Source of the DNA: JBBRSC01 sp038245795
GTDB taxonomy: Bacteria > Actinomycetota > Acidimicrobiia > Acidimicrobiales > Microtrichaceae
Length of the DNA stretch: 8,299 bases
Assembly: GCA_038245795.1 (NCBI GenBank)
Contig: JBBRSC010000150.1
Location: 1-8,299 of the forward strand
Direction: 5' to 3'
The notes under the pieces are model-generated. The model was not told the DNA's origin, ran no database searches, and saw only the letters and a list, made by a program, of their open reading frames with translations. The translations under genes were made by a program, and so were the position numbers. This document shows positions 4,998 to 8,299 of this stretch, piece by piece; position 1 is the first letter of the stretch, and each line of letters begins with the position of its first letter.

Positions 4998-7847
4998 ATG
5001 GCGGTCACCGCTGTGCACTTGTTCCCGTACGATTCACGACCGATGCTTCCCGTCGACCTCAGTGCCATCCGAGATCTGACCTGTCGAAACGACGGGACCG
5101 TCGCCCTCTGGCACGACCACACACCGGATGCCGACACGGCGATGACGATTGCTCTCGCGATTCCCGACGCTGCTGGCCGGGTTCGTCGACGCCGAGTCGG
5201 CGTGACCGTCGTCGGAGTCTCCGATCTGATCGATCCGTTGCTCGGACTCCATCCGTCCGCACCCGTGCCGCTCGCCGCCCATGCCCTCGCCGCCGTGACA
5301 CGCTTGGCCTGTTCGGCTATTGCGGATGGACGCGTTGTCCCGCGTGCCGCAGCACCCTTCGGCGATGACGATGGGATCAGCGGTGAAGGCGCCGGCGGCC
5401 TTCACTGGGCGATTGGGCCTTGGACACCCGAGGAGGCGGCCGACCTCGCCGCGATCGCTGAGCATCTGCCACCGACCTTGCGATGCGAGCCGGTCGCCGA
5501 GCATCCGTTGCGGGTGACAGCGGCGTTCGATGTCGTCTCGCGATTCGCTGACGCCGTTGCGTCGTCGATGGTCTCGAGTGCCGCCTCATACGCATCAACC
5601 GCGGACCTCGATGTGATCACGATCGACGACATCGAGGCCCGGCTGGTCGGCACAGGGCCGGTGCTCGTGGCCCGGATCACCCTCGAACCTGACGGTGCGG
5701 TCCTTCACCTGGGCGCTCGCAACCGCGCCGACCACACCGCACGATGCACCGCTGCCGAGGTGTGGGCCTCCCCCGACGACGCCGCAGTCATCGGCCATCC
5801 ACAACCGGATCTGTGGCTGCTGCGACGCCTCCGGGAACTGGCTGATGCCTGGGCACCGATCGGACGACTTCTCGCCGAGGCCGCTCCGGCGAAGCTCATG
5901 CTCGATGACGACGAGTTGACCGACCTCGTCCTCGACGGCCTGGATCAGCTTGCCCATCACGACGTCGAGGTGCTGTTACCCCGCGACCTGGTGAAGGCAC
6001 TCACCCTCACAGCATCAGTCTCGAGCTCCAGCTCGGACTCAGACGAATCGGGTGGTGCGTTCAGTCTTGAGTCGCTCTGCGAGGTTGGGATCACAGCAAC
6101 GGTCGATGGTCAGGCGCTGACTGCTTCAGAACTCGACCTGCTGGCCAATGCTCAACGCGAGATCGTCCGGCTGCGTGGCTCCTTCGTCAGAGTCGATCAG
6201 CGGCTCGCCGGCCGTCTCCGCCGACGGCTCACAGCGGCCGAAGCGCTCGGCGCAGCGCTCGGCGGATCAATTGTCATCGATGGCGAGACCGTCGACCTCG
6301 ATGTCACCGGACCGTTCGCCGATCTGGTCGAGCGGGTTCAACAACTCGGCTCGGCGCATCCGATCGAATCAGTCACCGGTCTCCAAGCCGATCTTCGCCC
6401 GTACCAGCAACGGGGCATTGCATGGCTCACCCAGGTCTCGATGCTGCTCGGCGGTGGCGTGCTCGCCGACGACATGGGGCTCGGCAAAACCCTTCAGGTC
6501 ATTGCCCTGCACCTGCTTCGCCACGGAACAACATCGACTTCCACCGACTTCGCCCCGACCGGACCCAACGACAACGACGCCACCCCGAGTCGCCGGCCCA
6601 CATTGGTCATCGGACCGGCGTCGCTCGTCACCAATTGGCTGCGTGAACTTGAACGATTCGCTCCTGATGTCACTGCCCGCCGATACCACGGGGCGCAACG
6701 CTCTCTCGACGGACTCGGCGACGACGACATCGTCATCACGACCTACGCGACATTACGAATCGATCAGGAACAGCTCGGAGCGCGCCGATGGGGACTCGTT
6801 GTCGCTGATGAGGCCCAGCATCTCAAGAACCACCGTTCGGCCACGGCGCAGGCGGTGCGGACCATCCCAGCTGACGTCCGCCTTGCCGTGACCGGAACAC
6901 CTGTCGAGAATCGGCTCGGTGATCTGTGGGCGCTCATGGACTGGACGCTGCCAGGCCTCCTCGGCAACCAGGCCTCGTTCCGTCGTCGTTTCGCCACACC
7001 AATCGAGCGCGACGAGTCGGCCGACACCGCCGAGCTCTTGACCCGCACCATCGCGCCGTTCGTGCTGCGCCGCACCAAGAGTGATCCAACGATCGCTCCC
7101 GACCTCCCGCCCCGGACCGAGGTCGACCACACCGTGCCGCTCAGTTCCGAACAAGCTGCCCTCTATCGAGCAATGACGCTCGACGTACTCGACCAGATCG
7201 AGCACGCTGACGGCATGCAACGCCGCGGCCTGGTACTCAAGCTGCTCAGCGGTCTCAAGCAGATCTGCGATCACCCCGCGCTCTGGCTCGATCAACCCGG
7301 CCCCCTGCCCTCGCGCTCAGGCAAGCTTGCGGCCTTCGAGGAACTCGTCGAGGAGATGACGGTTGCGGGTGACGCTGTGCTGGTCTTCACCCAGTACGTC
7401 CGGATGGGTCACCTGCTCGGCGGGCGGCTCGCCCACCTGGGAATCGATTCAGATTTCCTGCACGGCGGCACCACGCTGCCGAGACGTCAACAGATGGTGG
7501 ACCGTTTCCAAGATCCCTCCGGTCCCCCGGTCATGATCATCTCGATCAAGGCGGGCGGCACCGGACTCAATCTGACGAGAGCCAACCAGGTCATCCACTA
7601 CGACCGCTGGTGGAACCCCGCCGTTGAGAACCAGGCATCGGACCGGGCATGGCGAATCGGACAGCTTCGCTCCGTGTTCGTGCATCGCCTCACCTCCGAA
7701 GGGACTCTGGAGGAGACGATTGCGGCCGAACTCGCCCGCAAATCTCAGCTCGCCGAATCGATCGTCGGATCGGGAGAAGGTTGGATCAGCGAACTCGACG
7801 ACCTCACGCTGCGGTCGTTGCTCGTGCTCGATGGGGACGCTGGCTGA
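4998..7847 (+). CDS. SNF2-family DEAD/DEAH ATPase (DNA translocase/helicase-like)
   Basis: A 949-residue cytoplasmic SF2 ATPase of the Swi2/Snf2 group, expected to translocate on double-stranded DNA and remodel protein-DNA complexes, and not necessarily to unwind DNA. Residues 1-460 are the poorly conserved N-terminal region of bacterial SNF2 proteins; ITATVDGQALTASELDLLAN and VRLRGSFVRVD (365-400) fit the SNF2-associated domain. Motifs in order: LRPYQQRGIAWL (466-477), Walker A DDMGLGKT (491-498, Lys497), LVIGPASLVTNW (536-547), DEAQ (604-607), LAVTGTPVEN (629-638), VFTQY (796-800), SIKAGGTGLNLT (849-860) and QASDRAWRIGQ (879-889). All key residues are present, so an active ATPase is likely. 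Ser/Asp-rich SSSSSDSDESGG (342-353) looks like a flexible linker, and a Thr/Pro/Asn-rich insert (about 511-533) sits after motif I. The ATG at 4998 lacks a clear ribosome binding site. An in-frame ATG at 5043 lies nine bases after TACGAT and would remove 15 residues. Its TGA overlaps the ATG of the SWIM gene. Confidence 0.95.
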   Translation: MAVTAVHLFPYDSRPMLPVDLSAIRDLTCRNDGTVALWHDHTPDADTAMTIALAIPDAAGRVRRRRVGVTVVGVSDLIDPLLGLHPSAPVPLAAHALAAVTRLACSAIADGRVVPRAAAPFGDDDGISGEGAGGLHWAIGPWTPEEAADLAAIAEHLPPTLRCEPVAEHPLRVTAAFDVVSRFADAVASSMVSSAASYASTADLDVITIDDIEARLVGTGPVLVARITLEPDGAVLHLGARNRADHTARCTAAEVWASPDDAAVIGHPQPDLWLLRRLRELADAWAPIGRLLAEAAPAKLMLDDDELTDLVLDGLDQLAHHDVEVLLPRDLVKALTLTASVSSSSSDSDESGGAFSLESLCEVGITATVDGQALTASELDLLANAQREIVRLRGSFVRVDQRLAGRLRRRLTAAEALGAALGGSIVIDGETVDLDVTGPFADLVERVQQLGSAHPIESVTGLQADLRPYQQRGIAWLTQVSMLLGGGVLADDMGLGKTLQVIALHLLRHGTTSTSTDFAPTGPNDNDATPSRRPTLVIGPASLVTNWLRELERFAPDVTARRYHGAQRSLDGLGDDDIVITTYATLRIDQEQLGARRWGLVVADEAQHLKNHRSATAQAVRTIPADVRLAVTGTPVENRLGDLWALMDWTLPGLLGNQASFRRRFATPIERDESADTAELLTRTIAPFVLRRTKSDPTIAPDLPPRTEVDHTVPLSSEQAALYRAMTLDVLDQIEHADGMQRRGLVLKLLSGLKQICDHPALWLDQPGPLPSRSGKLAAFEELVEEMTVAGDAVLVFTQYVRMGHLLGGRLAHLGIDSDFLHGGTTLPRRQQMVDRFQDPSGPPVMIISIKAGGTGLNLTRANQVIHYDRWWNPAVENQASDRAWRIGQLRSVFVHRLTSEGTLEETIAAELARKSQLAESIVGSGEGWISELDDLTLRSLLVLDGDAG
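5028..5033 (+). promoter_or_regulatory. Possible internal -10 for a shorter, leaderless SNF2 start
   Basis: TACGAT is followed by nine bases and then an in-frame ATG at 5043. This fits leaderless initiation of a 934-residue SNF2 protein beginning MLPVDLSAIRDL. It competes with the ATG at 4998, which lies 27 bases after the GNAT stop and would rely on read-through transcription. No clear -35 was found. Confidence 0.25.
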
Positions 7848-8299
7848 TGGGTCGCCGCAATGACCTCGGGATTGCCTGGTGGAGCCGGGCGTGGCTCTTC
7901 GCGTTGGAGACACGAGCGCTGCGCGATCCGAACCGTTTGCCTCGCGGTCGCACCTACGCCCGCAACGGCTCCGTGTTCGATCTCGAGATCGTCGAGGGCG
8001 AGATCACCGCCAAGGTCCAGGGATCACGAGCGCGCCCCTACAACGTGACCATCGGTATCCGACGTTTCCGTCCCGAGGAATGGGACACCGTCTTCACCGT
8101 CATCGCATCCCAAGTCGGGTTTGCCGCGGAATTGCTCGGGGGCAACGTGCCCCACGAGCTCATCGCCGATGGTGCCCGCCGAGGCGTTGATCTCATGCCC
8201 GCCGCTGGCGATCTCACCATGCACTGTTCGTGTCCTGACTGGGCGGTGCCCTGCAAACATCTGGCTGCCGCGTGTTACCTGACCGCCTCGACCCTCGAC
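7847..8299 (+). CDS. SWIM zinc-finger family protein (3' end beyond the window)
   Basis: Reading from the ATG at 7847, 151 codons are open to the last base, so the gene is truncated by the window edge and not by a mutation. The N-terminus is Trp-rich (GIAWWSRAWLFALET, 8-22). RGRTYARNGSVFDLEIVEG (33-51), then EITAKVQGSRARPYNVTI (52-69), is the conserved block I associate with this family. The zinc-binding SWIM motif C-x-C-x6-C-x-H is complete: Cys127, Cys129, Cys136 and His138 in CSCPDWAVPCKHLAA. SWIM domains are predicted to bind DNA or proteins, and the name itself derives from SWI2/SNF2 and MuDR. The ATG overlaps the SNF2 TGA as TGATG, implying translational coupling and roughly matched synthesis. 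Inferred: it is the nucleic-acid or partner-binding subunit for the ATPase. The C-terminal half is not visible. Confidence 0.92.
   Translation, partial: MGRRNDLGIAWWSRAWLFALETRALRDPNRLPRGRTYARNGSVFDLEIVEGEITAKVQGSRARPYNVTIGIRRFRPEEWDTVFTVIASQVGFAAELLGGNVPHELIADGARRGVDLMPAAGDLTMHCSCPDWAVPCKHLAAACYLTASTLD

Noticed and set aside
6148..6891. 247-codon plus-strand frame inside the SNF2 gene
   Set aside because: It overlaps helicase motifs I-II in another frame, is Ser/Arg/Pro-rich as shadows in GC-rich DNA are, and shows no domain.
4497..8299. Reading GNAT-SNF2-SWIM as an anti-phage defence system
   Set aside because: No nuclease, methylase, protease or toxin-like gene is visible, there are no mobile-element marks, and SNF2-SWIM pairs also occur as ordinary chromosomal genes; flanking DNA would be needed.
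1..8299. tRNA, rRNA, CRISPR array, insertion sequence or attachment site
   Set aside because: I found no repeat-spacer pattern, transposase motif, terminal inverted repeats or cloverleaf-like sequence on either strand by reading.

Overview
The window is high-GC DNA with strong G/C preference at third codon positions. It carries a luciferase-like oxidoreductase of the F420-dependent type, a SNF2 helicase paired with a SWIM zinc-finger protein, and several starts that lack a Shine-Dalgarno site but have a -10-like hexamer close upstream. Together these suggest an actinomycete in the broad sense, possibly of the Acidimicrobiia type. The lineage is an inference from gene content and style. I see no tRNA or rRNA gene, insertion sequence, integrase or CRISPR array, so it reads as chromosomal backbone and not as an obvious mobile island.

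Layout. Bases 1-172 are a non-coding leader with a candidate promoter and a perfect 22-bp palindrome. At 173-2518 (+) lies a large secreted lipoprotein, a CocE/X-Pro-peptidase-type serine hydrolase with an extra N-terminal beta-sandwich-like domain. It converges, with a 9-base gap, on a minus-strand group. In transcription order that group is a 22-codon ORF (4366-4298), a small two-helix membrane protein (4276-3983), a VOC/glyoxalase-fold protein (3922-3557) and an LLM-class F420-type oxidoreductase (3466-2528). A divergent control region of about 100-200 bases separates this group from a plus-strand group: a GNAT acetyltransferase (about 4497-4970), a 949-residue SNF2-family ATPase (4998-7847) and, overlapping it by one base, a SWIM zinc-finger protein cut by the window end (7847-8299).

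How the genes fit together. The SNF2 and SWIM genes form a tight translationally coupled unit and almost certainly work together on DNA or nucleoprotein. The SNF2-SWIM association is known, but its cellular job is not. The VOC and LLM genes are neighbours in the same direction and could act on related small molecules, though each appears to have its own -10-like element. The lipoprotein hydrolase is an independent cell-surface enzyme.

The most unusual points are two start/stop anomalies in the 4.3-4.6 kb stretch. The GNAT reading frame clearly extends upstream of its first ATG/GTG/TTG codon. The small membrane protein is preceded, in the same frame, by a 22-codon ORF that ends in a single TAA. 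Each could be a genuine control arrangement, one point mutation, or a sequence error. I did not find convincing evidence of a wholly new multi-gene system.
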